Positions 7,936-16,282 of a DNA stretch of 64,000 bases are shown one piece after another (position 1 is the stretch's first letter; every line of letters starts with the position of its first letter). Position numbers and translations under genes: made by a program. The notes under the pieces were generated by a model. It saw nothing but the letters and a program-made list of their open reading frames with translations. It was not told the origin of the DNA and ran no database searches. Source of the DNA: Kitasatospora sp. NBC_01266 (GTDB lineage: Bacteria > Actinomycetota > Actinomycetes > Streptomycetales > Streptomycetaceae); NCBI RefSeq assembly GCF_036242395.1, contig NZ_CP108458.1, positions 1,240,001 through 1,304,000 on the forward strand. Direction: 5' to 3'.

Positions 7936-8886
7936 TCAGACGGCGGTCTGGTCGTTGCGCCTGAGCCAGCGCTGGTAGAAGGTCGTGAAGACGATCAGGA
8001 TCGACAGCAGGATGATCCCGTAGGTGGCCGACTGCGCGTAGTCACGCGGGATCTGGCCGAACCCGAGCTGGTAGGCCCAGGTCACCAGGATCTGCACGTC
8101 GGGCGCGTTGGTGGAGCCGAAGAGCAGGTAGATGATGGTGAACTGGTTGAAGGTCCAGATCACGCCGAGCAGCACCACGGTGGCGCTGACCGGGCGCAGG
8201 CCCGGCATGGTGACGTGGCGGAACCGCTGCCAGGCGCTCGCGCCGTCCATCTCGGCGGCTTCGTAGAGCTCGCCCGGGATCGCCTGCAGGCCGCCGAGCA
8301 GCGAGACCATGATGAACGGCACTCCGCACCAGGTGTTGACCAGGATCGCGGCGGCCTTCTGGGCCAGCGGATCCTCCAGCCAGGACGGCTGCGGCAGGTG
8401 CGCGAAGCTGAGCAGGCTGTTCACCAGGCCGCCGTCGGCCAGCATCAGGCGCCAGGAGAAGACGGTCACGAAGCTCGGCACGGCCCACGGCACGACCAGC
8501 ATCAGCCGGTAGGCGGTGCGGCCGCGCAGTCGCTCGTTCAGCAGCAGCGCCAGCCCCAGACCCAGACCGTAGGTCAGCACCACGCAGGTGACGGTCCACT
8601 CGATGGTCCAGATGAAGTGCGACCAGAACCGGTCGTAGGAGCCGGGCCCGAACAGCACGTCGGAGTAGTTCTGCAGGCCGACGAACTTGAAGGTGTCGGG
8701 GATGTGGTTGACCCCGATGGTGTGCCCCACGTTGAGGCTGGTGGCGTCGGTCAGCGTCAGGTAGATGCCGCGCCCGAGCGGGTAGGCGACCAGCACCCCC
8801 AGCACGATCACCACCGGCGCGGCCATCGCGTAGGCGTACCAGTACGTGCTGTACGAGCGCTTCACGCGCTGCACCAGGGCTGTCAT
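7936..8886 (-). CDS. malF: Maltose/maltodextrin ABC permease MalF
   Basis: A 316-residue inner-membrane permease of the MalF/UgpA family, with a first membrane segment AMAAPVVIVLGVLVAYPLG and the EAA loop LYEAAEMDGASAWQRFRH followed by MPGLRP. It is shorter than E. coli MalF because it lacks the large periplasmic insert, which is normal for Gram-positive members. It lies 146 bases after malE, with two hairpins in that gap, and 44 bases before malG. A small perfect inverted repeat (CTGACGGACCGTCAG, 7925-7939) covers its stop codon. Confidence 0.92.
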   Translation of the reverse strand: MTALVQRVKRSYSTYWYAYAMAAPVVIVLGVLVAYPLGRGIYLTLTDATSLNVGHTIGVNHIPDTFKFVGLQNYSDVLFGPGSYDRFWSHFIWTIEWTVTCVVLTYGLGLGLALLLNERLRGRTAYRLMLVVPWAVPSFVTVFSWRLMLADGGLVNSLLSFAHLPQPSWLEDPLAQKAAAILVNTWCGVPFIMVSLLGGLQAIPGELYEAAEMDGASAWQRFRHVTMPGLRPVSATVVLLGVIWTFNQFTIIYLLFGSTNAPDVQILVTWAYQLGFGQIPRDYAQSATYGIILLSILIVFTTFYQRWLRRNDQTAV

Positions 8887-8923
8887 GTGCGGGAAAACCT
8901 TCTCCGAGTCGGGACCGGACGGC

Positions 8924-8964
8924 GAGTCCGCCCGGCCCGCCCCCGTGGCGGGCCGGGCGGACTC
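8924..8964 (-). terminator. 18-bp intercistronic hairpin between malE and malF
   Basis: GAGTCCGCCCGGCCCGCC (8924-8941) pairs perfectly with 8947-8964 around the loop CCCGT. It lies between malE and malF. Such hairpins in mal operons attenuate transcription or protect the malE message, giving more binding protein than permease. The structure is direct; the role is inferred. Confidence 0.7.
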
Positions 8965-9000
8965 AGCTCAGCTGCTGCTTGCTTCGCGAATCAGACGGGT

Positions 9001-9025
9001 CGGTCCGGAGCCTCGCTCCGGACCG
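9001..9025 (-). terminator. 10-bp hairpin immediately after malE
   Basis: CGGTCCGGAG (9001-9010) pairs with CTCCGGACCG (9016-9025) around CCTCG, 7 bases past the malE stop codon. Together with the 18-bp hairpin it makes a double structure, probably a partial terminator or 3' stabiliser. Confidence 0.6.
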
Positions 9026-9032
9026 GTCGGTC

Positions 9033-10313
9033 TTACTTCGAGAAGTCCGGAAGCAGCTTGGCGTAGTCCTGCGCGGTGGCGTCCAGACCGGCCTGAATGC
9101 CCTGCTGGTTGGTGGCGATCTTCCCGAGGTTGGTGCTCAGCGAGGTGAAGAGCGAGGAGTACTCGGGCAGCGCCGGCCGCGGCTGGGCGACGCTCAGGAT
9201 CTGCTGGAAGCCGGCGATCCCCGGGTCGGACTTGACGTCGGCGGTGAAGGCGTCGGGGCGGGTCGGCAGGGTGGAGTTCTTCTCCGCGATGAACGACTCG
9301 CTGTCCGCCGAGGTCATGAAGGCGGCGAACTTCTCGGCGGCGGCCTGGTGGGCGGCGTCCGAGCCGGCGTAGACGGCCAGGTTGGCGCCGCCGGTGGGGG
9401 CACCGGCCTTGCCGGCCGAGCCGGCCGGGACGGCGGCGATGCCGAGGTTGGTGTGGTCGGTGAAGGCCGAGCCCTTGTAGATGTTGGTGATCTCCCAGGG
9501 GCCGTTGATGATCGCCGCGACCTTGCCGTTGTTGAAGGCGTCCATCATGTGCGCGTAGGAGTCGGTGGTGATGTCGGCCTTGACCGTACCGGGCGCCGTG
9601 AACAGCGACTGGTAGGTGGCGATCGCCGCGGCCGCCGCGGGCGAGTTGATGGTGATCTTCTTGTTGGCGGCGTCCACCATGTCGGTGCCCTCGCCGAAGA
9701 GCAGCGGCATCGCGTAGTAGCCGTCGCCGGCCCGCATCTCGAAGCCGTCGACGCCGGTCTTGTCCTTCAGGGTGGCGGCGTCGGCCTTCAGCTGATCCCA
9801 GGTGGTGGGCAGCGTCGTGATGCCGGCCTTGGCGAAGAGCGCCTTGTTGTAGAGCAGACCCAGGGTGTCGGTGGTCAGCGGGACGCCGTAGGTCTTGCCC
9901 TGGTACTGGGCCTGCTTGATCAGGCTGGGCTGGTAGACCGAGGCGTCGGGCAGCGCGGGGGTGCCGTCCAGCGGGGTCAGGAAGCCGGACTTGGCGAAGG
10001 CCGCGGTCCAGCCGACATCGGAACGGAAGACGTCCGGGGCGCCCTTGCTGCCCATCGCGGTCTGCAGCTTGTCCTGTGCCTGGTCGAACGGCACGTTGAC
10101 GAAGTTGACCTTGATGTTCGGGTTGGCTGCCTCGAACTTCTGCACCACGGCCTGGTAGTTCGGCATCTCGTTGGTGGCGTTGGAGGTGTCCCAGTAGGTG
10201 ATGGTCACCGGGCCGGAGGCCGAGCTGGAGGAACCGGAGCCGCTGCTGCCGCAGGCCGCGAGAGAGACCGCGAGGGCCGCAACGAGGGCGGAGGCCGCGA
10301 TGCCACGCCGCAT
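9033..10313 (-). CDS. malE: Maltose-binding lipoprotein MalE
   Basis: A 426-residue extracellular solute-binding protein of family 1. The signal sequence RRGIAASALVAALAVSLAAC ends in a lipobox (LAAC), so Cys21 should be lipidated. A Ser/Gly spacer and the typical start VTITYWDTSNATNEMPNYQA follow. The ATG at 10313 has an AAGGAG ribosome site 6 bases upstream; further upstream the open frame overlaps the operator. It is the first gene of malE-malF-malG-aglA-malR. It should bind maltose or maltodextrins, by context. A MalR-type operator lies about 150-175 bases upstream. Confidence 0.93.
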   Translation of the reverse strand: MRRGIAASALVAALAVSLAACGSSGSGSSSSASGPVTITYWDTSNATNEMPNYQAVVQKFEAANPNIKVNFVNVPFDQAQDKLQTAMGSKGAPDVFRSDVGWTAAFAKSGFLTPLDGTPALPDASVYQPSLIKQAQYQGKTYGVPLTTDTLGLLYNKALFAKAGITTLPTTWDQLKADAATLKDKTGVDGFEMRAGDGYYAMPLLFGEGTDMVDAANKKITINSPAAAAAIATYQSLFTAPGTVKADITTDSYAHMMDAFNNGKVAAIINGPWEITNIYKGSAFTDHTNLGIAAVPAGSAGKAGAPTGGANLAVYAGSDAAHQAAAEKFAAFMTSADSESFIAEKNSTLPTRPDAFTADVKSDPGIAGFQQILSVAQPRPALPEYSSLFTSLSTNLGKIATNQQGIQAGLDATAQDYAKLLPDFSK

Positions 10314-10460
10314 GAGAACTCCTTGGGGAGGGGTGGTGGGGGGTGGGGTGGCCCGGAATCCGGGGCGGGAGCGCATAATTGCTCCCAGACACCAACCGCA
10401 CTCGGTGCCGGTGCCGGGCTTGTGACCAGGAACGTAACAGCGGCGCAAGGCGCTTTGAAA

Positions 10461-10487
10461 GTTCTTGCAGCAAGTTTCTGCAAGAAC
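10461..10487 (-). promoter_or_regulatory. MalR operator upstream of malE
   Basis: GTTCTTGCAG (10461-10470) and its perfect complement CTGCAAGAAC (10478-10487) flank a 7-base spacer. Inside lies a third overlapping CTTGCAGCAAG palindrome (10464-10474). CTTGCAG repeats are the motif reported, as remembered, for Streptomyces MalR. The site is in the malE/hmgA divergent gap. Confidence 0.8.
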
Positions 10488-10554
10488 CTGGGGATCGTTA
10501 CATCCGCGTGTCCAGACGGTTGCCGTCACGCGTCTTGACCGATGCGGCCAGTCC

Positions 10555-10583
10555 TTGACACCGCAGCGCCCCTGCCATGGGAT
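10555..10583 (+). promoter_or_regulatory. Candidate promoter for hmgA
   Basis: A perfect TTGACA -35 (10555-10560) is followed after 17 bases by TGGGAT (10578-10583), a weak -10. It lies about 80 bases before the hmgA ATG. The rest of the 351-base malE/hmgA gap holds only the MalR operator. Confidence 0.4.
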
Positions 10584-10664
10584 TGGTGTGGACCGCCCCC
10601 ACCCCCCCGGGAGGTTCCGCCCTGGCCGGCGCAGTCCAGGGTGTCAGTCGCTCAGGAGGCGCAG

Positions 10665-11900
10665 ATGGCGTACTACCGCACCGTTGGCACGGTGCCGCCC
10701 AAGAGGCACACGCAGCACCGCAACGAGGCCGGCGGCCTCTACTACGAGGAGCTGATGGGCGAGGAGGGCTTCTCCTCCGACTCCTCGCTGCTCTACCACC
10801 GCGCCATCCCCTCCGCCCTGGTGGACAGCCGGATCTGGGCCCTGCCGGAGGGCAAGCCGGAGCCCAACCACCCGCTGAAGCCCTTCCACTTCAAGCTGCA
10901 CGACCTGTTCCCGGGCGAGGAGTGGCGCCAGACCGACGCGGTGCGCGGGCGCCGGGTGGTGCTGGCCAACGCCGACGTGCGGATCGCCTACGTGGCCTGC
11001 GGCCGGCCCTCGCCCCTCTACCGCAACGCCATAGGCGACGAGTGCGTCTACGTGGAGTCCGGCAGCGGCACGGTCGAGACGGTCTTCGGCACGCTGGAGG
11101 TGGGCCAGGGCGACTACGTGATCCTCCCGCGCGCCACCACCCACCGCTGGCTGCCGAGCGGCGACCAGCCGCTGCGGCTGTACGCGATCGAGGCGAACAG
11201 CCACATCACCCCGGCCAAGCGCTACCTCTCCAAGTACGGCCAGCTGCTGGAGCACGCGCCGTTCTGCGAGCGCGACCTGCGCGGGCCGGTGGGGCCGCTG
11301 GTGGTCGGGCCGGGCGAGGGCGGGGACGAGGACACCGAGATCTACGTCAAGCACCGCGGCAACGGCTCCAGCGGTATCGCCGGCACCGTCTTCGTCACCC
11401 CCACCCACCCCTTCGACGTGGTGGGCTGGGACGGCTGCCTCTACCCGTACGTCTTCAACATCAGCGACTACGAGCCGATCACCGGCCGGATCCACCAGCC
11501 GCCGCCGGCCCACCAGGTCTTCGAGGGCAACAACTTCGTGATCTGCAACTTCGTGCCGCGCAAGGTGGACTACCACCCGCTCTCCATCCCGGTGCCGTAC
11601 TACCACTCCAACGTGGACAGCGACGAGGTGATGTTCTACTGCGGCGGGAACTACGAGGCCCGCAAGGGCTCGGGCATCGGCCAGGGCTCGATCTCGCTGC
11701 ACCCGGGCGGGCACACCCACGGCCCGCAGCCGGGCGCCTACGAGCGCTCGATCGGCGCCGAGTTCTTCGACGAGCTCGCGGTGATGGTGGACACCTTCCG
11801 CCCGCTGGAGGTCGCCGAGGGCGGCCGGGCCAGTGACGACGGCAAGTACGCGTGGAGTTGGAGCGGGCGCGGCCCGCAGGACGGTGGCAAGCAGCAGTGA
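10665..11900 (+). CDS. hmgA: Homogentisate 1,2-dioxygenase
   Basis: A 411-residue cupin-fold dioxygenase that opens the homogentisate ring to maleylacetoacetate in tyrosine and phenylalanine breakdown. The iron-binding region is intact: YYHSN, then the Glu of DSDEVMFYCGGNYEARKG, then HPGGHTHGPQPG, corresponding to the His, Glu, His ligands of the family. The length is slightly below the eukaryotic enzyme (about 445) but normal for actinomycetes. The ATG at 10665 has an AGGAGG site 6 bases upstream. Its stop overlaps the next start as GTGA, so translation is coupled to fumarylacetoacetase. Confidence 0.93.
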   Translation: MAYYRTVGTVPPKRHTQHRNEAGGLYYEELMGEEGFSSDSSLLYHRAIPSALVDSRIWALPEGKPEPNHPLKPFHFKLHDLFPGEEWRQTDAVRGRRVVLANADVRIAYVACGRPSPLYRNAIGDECVYVESGSGTVETVFGTLEVGQGDYVILPRATTHRWLPSGDQPLRLYAIEANSHITPAKRYLSKYGQLLEHAPFCERDLRGPVGPLVVGPGEGGDEDTEIYVKHRGNGSSGIAGTVFVTPTHPFDVVGWDGCLYPYVFNISDYEPITGRIHQPPPAHQVFEGNNFVICNFVPRKVDYHPLSIPVPYYHSNVDSDEVMFYCGGNYEARKGSGIGQGSISLHPGGHTHGPQPGAYERSIGAEFFDELAVMVDTFRPLEVAEGGRASDDGKYAWSWSGRGPQDGGKQQ

Positions 11901-13120
11901 CCGCTCAGCAGAACCGAGCAGCGCAGACCTGGGTCCCGGTGCCGGACGGCTCCGACTTCCCGGTGCAGAACCTGCCCTACGGCGTCTTCACCCCGCGCGG
12001 CTCCACCGAGCCCCGCGTCGGCGTGGCGATCGGCGAGTTCGTGCTGGACCTGTCGGCGATCTGGGCGGGTACCCCGCTCGGCGCCGACCTGGCCACCGGC
12101 TCGCTCAACCGCTTCCTGCGCCGCGGGCCCGCCGAGTGGGCGTACGTGCGCGAGCGGGTCACCGACCTGCTGACCGGCGAGGGCGAGCGGCGACTGGTGG
12201 AGGCCAACCTCCACCGGATCGACGAGGTCGAACTCCACCTTCCGGTGGAGGTGGCCGACTACGTGGACTTCTACGCTTCGGAGCAGCACGCCACCAACCT
12301 GGGCCACATCTTCCGGCCCGACGGCGAGGCGCTGCTGCCGAACTGGAAGCACCTGCCGGTCGGCTACCACGGGCGCGCGGGCACCGTGGTGGCCTCCGGC
12401 ACCGAGATCCGCCGCCCGAGCGGGCAGCGCAAGGGACCGAACGACCCGGCACCGGTCTTCGGCTCCTCGGTGAAGCTGGACATCGAGGCCGAGCTGGGCT
12501 TCGTGGTCGGGGCCGGCTCGAAGCTGGGCGAGCCGGTGGCCGTCGACGACTTCGCGCAGCACGTCTTCGGCGTGGTGCTGCTCAACGACTGGAGCGCGCG
12601 CGACATCCAGGCCTGGGAGTACGTGCCGCTCGGCCCGTTCCTCGGTAAGTCGTTCGCCACCTCCATCTCCCCGTGGGTGGTCCCGCTGGCCGCGCTGGAG
12701 GCCGCCCGGGTGGCCACCCCGGCCCAGCAGCCGCAGCCGCTGCCCTACCTGGTGGAGAAGGAGCCCTGGGGGCTGGACCTCGACCTGGAGGTGCGGCTGA
12801 ACGACGCCGTCATCTCGCGCCCGCCGTACGCCGGGATGTACTGGTCACCGGCCCAGATGCTGGCGCACACCACGGTCAACGGCGCCTCGCTGCGCACCGG
12901 CGACCTCTACGGCTCGGGCACCATCTCCGGCCCCGGCGCCGACCAGCGCGGCTCGCTGATCGAGCTGACCTGGAACGGGCGCGACCCGATCACCCTGCCG
13001 GACGGCTCCACCCGGACCTTCCTGCAGGACGGCGACACCGTGACGATGACCGCCTCGGCGACCGGCGCGGACGGCGTGCGGATCGGGTTCGGCGAGGTGC
13101 GCGGCACGATCGCGGACTGA
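11897..13120 (+). CDS. fahA: Fumarylacetoacetase
   Basis: A 407-residue fumarylacetoacetate hydrolase, the last step of homogentisate catabolism, giving fumarate and acetoacetate. Signature segments are VDFYASEQHATNLGH, GYHGRAGTVV, the metal-binding Glu pair in DIEAELGFVVG, and LLNDWSARDIQAWEY with the following GKSF lysine. The GTG at 11897 overlaps the hmgA stop by 4 bases (GTGA), typical of coupling. The isomerase for maleylacetoacetate is not in this pair and must be elsewhere or dispensable. Confidence 0.93.
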   Translation: MTAQQNRAAQTWVPVPDGSDFPVQNLPYGVFTPRGSTEPRVGVAIGEFVLDLSAIWAGTPLGADLATGSLNRFLRRGPAEWAYVRERVTDLLTGEGERRLVEANLHRIDEVELHLPVEVADYVDFYASEQHATNLGHIFRPDGEALLPNWKHLPVGYHGRAGTVVASGTEIRRPSGQRKGPNDPAPVFGSSVKLDIEAELGFVVGAGSKLGEPVAVDDFAQHVFGVVLLNDWSARDIQAWEYVPLGPFLGKSFATSISPWVVPLAALEAARVATPAQQPQPLPYLVEKEPWGLDLDLEVRLNDAVISRPPYAGMYWSPAQMLAHTTVNGASLRTGDLYGSGTISGPGADQRGSLIELTWNGRDPITLPDGSTRTFLQDGDTVTMTASATGADGVRIGFGEVRGTIAD

Positions 13121-13165
13121 CACCCGACAGCTGACGGTTCGACAGCTGACACACCGACAACAGAG

Positions 13166-13195
13166 CGGCCGGCCTCCCGATCGGGAGGCCGGCCG
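13166..13195 (+). terminator. Perfect 15-bp hairpin terminator after fahA
   Basis: CGGCCGGCCTCCCGA is followed immediately by its exact complement. The hairpin starts 46 bases past the fahA stop and is followed by TTTCA. It ends the hmgA-fahA operon. Confidence 0.85.
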
Positions 13196-13347
13196 TTTCA
13201 CTGTGTTCACAAAAGAAACTTTACATTCCCGTAATACCATCTGATCCACTGGCTGCCCTACAGTTGTCGGCACACCGTCAAACAGGTGTCCCCCCAATGA
13301 AGTTCGCGCGACAACGACCCCCACCTCTCGCCCTCAAGGGAGCAGCC

Positions 13348-14112
13348 ATGTCCGCAACTCCTCGCCGTACCCTGGCCGTCGCCGCCGCGCTCACCGCGGT
13401 GCTCGGCAGCGCCGCCCCCGCGCTCGCCGTCAGCGCCCCCGCCCTGGTCAACGCCCCGATGGCGGCGACCGCGCACCCCCTCACCGCGCACGGCGGGATC
13501 CTGCACAGCACCAGCAGCAACTGGTCCGGCTACGCCGCGACCGGCCAGAAGTTCACCAGCGTCACCGCCAGTTGGGTGCAGCCGGCCGCCAGCTGCAACG
13601 GCGACGACACCTACTCCAGCTTCTGGATCGGCCTGGACGGCGACGGCAGCAGCTCGGTCGAGCAGACCGGCAGTGAGGTGGACTGCTCCGGCGGCTCGCC
13701 GCAGTACTACGCCTGGTACGAGATGTACCCGGCCTACCCGGTCAACTTCAGCAACACGGTGCGGCCCGGCGACCACTTCACCGCCTCGGTGACCGAGTCC
13801 GGCAGCGGCGCCTTCACCCTGAAGCTCTCCGACACCACCGCGGGCTGGAGCCACACCGTCAGCAAGACGCTGAAGAACGCCGCGCTGGCGTCGGCCGAGA
13901 TCATCGCCGAGGCCCCCTCGGACTCCACCGGCGCGCTGCCGCTGACCGACTTCGGCAAGATCAACTTCACCGGGGCCACCGCCAACGGCAAGTCGATCGG
14001 CAGCTTCTCGCCCGAGAACATCACCATGGCCAGCAACGGCACCACGCTCGCCACCACCTCCGCACTGAGCGGCGGCAGCGCCTTCTCGGTGACCTGGAAG
14101 AACGAGAGCTGA
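13348..14112 (+). CDS. Secreted glutamic peptidase, family G1 (first copy)
   Basis: A 254-residue exported protein of the G1 (eqolisin-like) peptidase family. A signal peptide (TLAVAAALTAVLGSAAPALA) is followed by a short pro-region, then SNWSGYAATG, ASWVQPA, SSFWIGLDGDG, SVEQTGSEVDC (candidate catalytic Gln106) and YAWYEMYPAYPV. The second catalytic region is ASAEIIAEAP (Glu184 or Glu188). Cys83 and Cys113 probably form a disulfide. Such enzymes act at acidic pH without metal or serine. The ATG at 13348 has an AGGGAG ribosome site. A close paralogue follows 173 bases downstream, indicating tandem duplication. Substrate unknown. Confidence 0.88.
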   Translation: MSATPRRTLAVAAALTAVLGSAAPALAVSAPALVNAPMAATAHPLTAHGGILHSTSSNWSGYAATGQKFTSVTASWVQPAASCNGDDTYSSFWIGLDGDGSSSVEQTGSEVDCSGGSPQYYAWYEMYPAYPVNFSNTVRPGDHFTASVTESGSGAFTLKLSDTTAGWSHTVSKTLKNAALASAEIIAEAPSDSTGALPLTDFGKINFTGATANGKSIGSFSPENITMASNGTTLATTSALSGGSAFSVTWKNES

Positions 14113-14185
14113 TCAGCTGACCGGCTGATTCACGGGCCAGGGCACGGCGACTCACCCGAACAGGTGAAGCGCGGGGCGAATCTGA

Positions 14186-14245
14186 GTATGCGTCACATCA
14201 CCGGACGGTCGGACGGGCATACGTCTGTCGGCATACAGCCGTATG
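14186..14245 (+). promoter_or_regulatory. GTATG/CATAC inverted repeats upstream of second G1 gene
   Basis: GTATGC (14186-14191) is complementary to GCATAC (14217-14222). A second CATAC-N4-GTATG repeat follows at 14232-14245, about 40 bases before the second peptidase start. The first copy has no such set upstream, so the two may be regulated differently. No binding protein can be named. Confidence 0.4.
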
Positions 14246-14285
14246 TACACAGTCCATCAGCACACACTCGATCCGGTGGAGTATC

Positions 14286-15065
14286 ATGCCCGCCCCTCGT
14301 CGTCGCGCCCTGGCCGTCTCCGCCGCACTCGCGGCGGTCCTCGGCACCTCCCTCCCCACTCTCCCCGCCCTGGCCGCCTCGGCCCCCGAGCTGGTGAACG
14401 CTCCGATGGTGGCCACCTCACCCCATCTGACCGGACCGCACGGCACCCCCATCACCCAGGGCACCAGCACCAACTGGTCCGGCTACGCCGCCACCGGACA
14501 GAAGTTCACCAATGTCAGCGCCAGTTGGGTCGAACCGGCCGGCCTGTGCACGGACACCGACACCTGGTCCAGCTTCTGGGTCGGCCTGGACGGCGACGGC
14601 AGCGACTCGGTCGAGCAGACCGGCAGCGAGGTGGACTGCTCCGGCGGCGAGCCGCAGTACTACTCCTGGTACGAGATGTACCCGGCCTACCCGGTCATGT
14701 TCAGCAACGACGTCGCGCCCGGCGACCACTTCACCGCCTCCGTCACCGAGGACACCGGCGGCGCCTTCACCCTGAAGCTCTCCGACACCACCCAGGGCTG
14801 GAGCCACACCATCCACAAGACCCTGAAGAGCGCCGCGCTGGCCTCCGCGGAGATCATCGCCGAGGCGCCCTCGACGGCGCAGGGGCCGCTGCCGCTGGCC
14901 GACTTCGACAAGGTCGACTTCACCGGCGCCACCGCCAACGGCAAGCCGATCGGCACCTTCTCCCCGGAGAACATCACCATGGCGGCCCGCAACGGCACGG
15001 TGCTGGCCAGCACCTCACCGCTGACCGGCGGCGACGCCTTCTCGGTGACCTGGCACCACAGCTGA
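14286..15065 (+). CDS. Secreted glutamic peptidase, family G1 (second copy)
   Basis: A 259-residue paralogue of the preceding gene with the same order: signal peptide (ALAVSAALAAVLGTSLPTL), NWSGYAATGQKF, ASWVEPAG, SSFWVGLDGDG, SVEQTGSEVDC (Gln111), YSWYEMYPAYPV, ASAEIIAEAP and a closing FSPENITMAA region. Most of the mature domain is identical to the first copy; differences cluster in the pro-region and surface loops. The ATG at 14286 has a GGTGGAG site 5 bases upstream. The hairpin at 15076 ends it. Confidence 0.88.
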   Translation: MPAPRRRALAVSAALAAVLGTSLPTLPALAASAPELVNAPMVATSPHLTGPHGTPITQGTSTNWSGYAATGQKFTNVSASWVEPAGLCTDTDTWSSFWVGLDGDGSDSVEQTGSEVDCSGGEPQYYSWYEMYPAYPVMFSNDVAPGDHFTASVTEDTGGAFTLKLSDTTQGWSHTIHKTLKSAALASAEIIAEAPSTAQGPLPLADFDKVDFTGATANGKPIGTFSPENITMAARNGTVLASTSPLTGGDAFSVTWHHS

Positions 15066-15075
15066 GCGAAGCACC

Positions 15076-15106
15076 GACGGGCCCGCCGGCGTCCGGCGGG
15101 CCCGTC
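15076..15106. terminator. 14-bp hairpin terminator between peptidase and monooxygenase
   Basis: GACGGGCCCGCCGG (15076-15089) pairs exactly with CCGGCGGGCCCGTC (15093-15106) around CGT. It lies between convergent genes and can serve both. Confidence 0.82.
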
Positions 15107-15125
15107 GACATGTCAACTCAGCGGC

Positions 15126-16253
15126 TCAGTAGGGCTGCACCAGCACGTGCGCGGCGCCGGGGATGCCGACCTCGAGCAGCTCGTCCTCGGCCGGCGTGGT
15201 CGGGGTGCCGGTCTCCTGCTTGAGGACGGCCCGGGAGAGCGACTGGACCCACATCGCGCGCGGGCGGCGGCGCTCCTCCCAGGCGGTCAGCGCGATCCCC
15301 AGGTCGGCGTGCTCGTCCAGTGACCGGGCCAGCAGCAAGGCGTCCTCGACCGCCATCGCCGCACCCTGCGCCAGGTGCGGGGTGCTCGCGTGGGCGGCGT
15401 CGCCGGCCAGTACCACCCGGCCGACGTGCCACGGCGCCTCGACCGTGACCTGGGAGATCCGCGAGTAGACCACCGCCGCCGGATCCGTCACCTGCTCCAG
15501 CGCCGCCGCGATCGGCCCGCCGAACCCCGCCAAACGCTCGCGCAGTTGCTCGTGCGCGCGCTCGGGATCCGGGCGGAAGTCCGCGGCCTCGGCGAAGACC
15601 GTGCCCAGGTACATCAGCTCGTCGGTGATCGGGGTGAGCAGCGCCTTGGCGCTGCGGTTCCCGGTGCTCATCAGCACCCCCCGCAGCTGCGGATCGCGCG
15701 GCAGGGTGACCCGCCAGTTGGCGAAGCCGGTGTACTCGGGGGTGAAGCGGTCCCCGTAGAGCCGGGTGCGCAGCGGCGAGCCGATCCCGTCGAAGCCGAC
15801 GATCAGGTCGTAGCGCTCGGCGCTGCCGTCGGAGAGCTGGACATCGCCCTCGTCGGTGAGCGAGTCGATGGTGGTGGCGAAGCGGATCCTGGCCCCGGCC
15901 TCGACCGCCGCCGCCCCCAGCACCCTGGCCAGCGCCGGCCGGGGTATGCCGTTGTTCGACGGCACGTCACCCATCCGCGGCTGCGGGATCCGGGCCAGCG
16001 TGGCGCCGGCCGGGTCGCAGACGGTGAGCACCTCCCACTCGAAGCCCGCCGCCAGGCACTGGTCCAGCACGCCGATCTCCCGCATCACGTGCAGTGCGTT
16101 GGAGGGCTGGATGATGCCGACGCCGAGCGCGTCCAGCTCGCCGCGCAGCTCGGCGACCTCCACCCGGTGGCCGCGCCGGGCCAGGGCGGTGGCCGCCGTG
16201 AGGCCGCCGATGCCGCCGCCGTGGATCAGGACGCGCAGGGGTGCGGTGCTCAT
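15126..16253 (-). CDS. FAD-dependent monooxygenase, last gene of conservon operon
   Basis: A 375-residue class A flavin monooxygenase. The N-terminal Rossmann motif VLIHGGGIGGLTAATALA binds FAD. The middle DLIVGFDGIGSPLR matches the DG fingerprint, and VVLAGDAAHASTPHLAQGA is the GD motif. It should hydroxylate a small aromatic or related substrate using NADPH and oxygen; the substrate cannot be read. It starts at ATG 16253, 29 bases after the conservon GTPase on the same strand, in the position often held by a cytochrome P450 (cvnE). This placement suggests co-transcription with the signalling genes. Confidence 0.85.
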   Translation of the reverse strand: MSTAPLRVLIHGGGIGGLTAATALARRGHRVEVAELRGELDALGVGIIQPSNALHVMREIGVLDQCLAAGFEWEVLTVCDPAGATLARIPQPRMGDVPSNNGIPRPALARVLGAAAVEAGARIRFATTIDSLTDEGDVQLSDGSAERYDLIVGFDGIGSPLRTRLYGDRFTPEYTGFANWRVTLPRDPQLRGVLMSTGNRSAKALLTPITDELMYLGTVFAEAADFRPDPERAHEQLRERLAGFGGPIAAALEQVTDPAAVVYSRISQVTVEAPWHVGRVVLAGDAAHASTPHLAQGAAMAVEDALLLARSLDEHADLGIALTAWEERRRPRAMWVQSLSRAVLKQETGTPTTPAEDELLEVGIPGAAHVLVQPY

Positions 16254-16282
16254 ATCGATGGATCCCCTATCGGTGACGGCCC

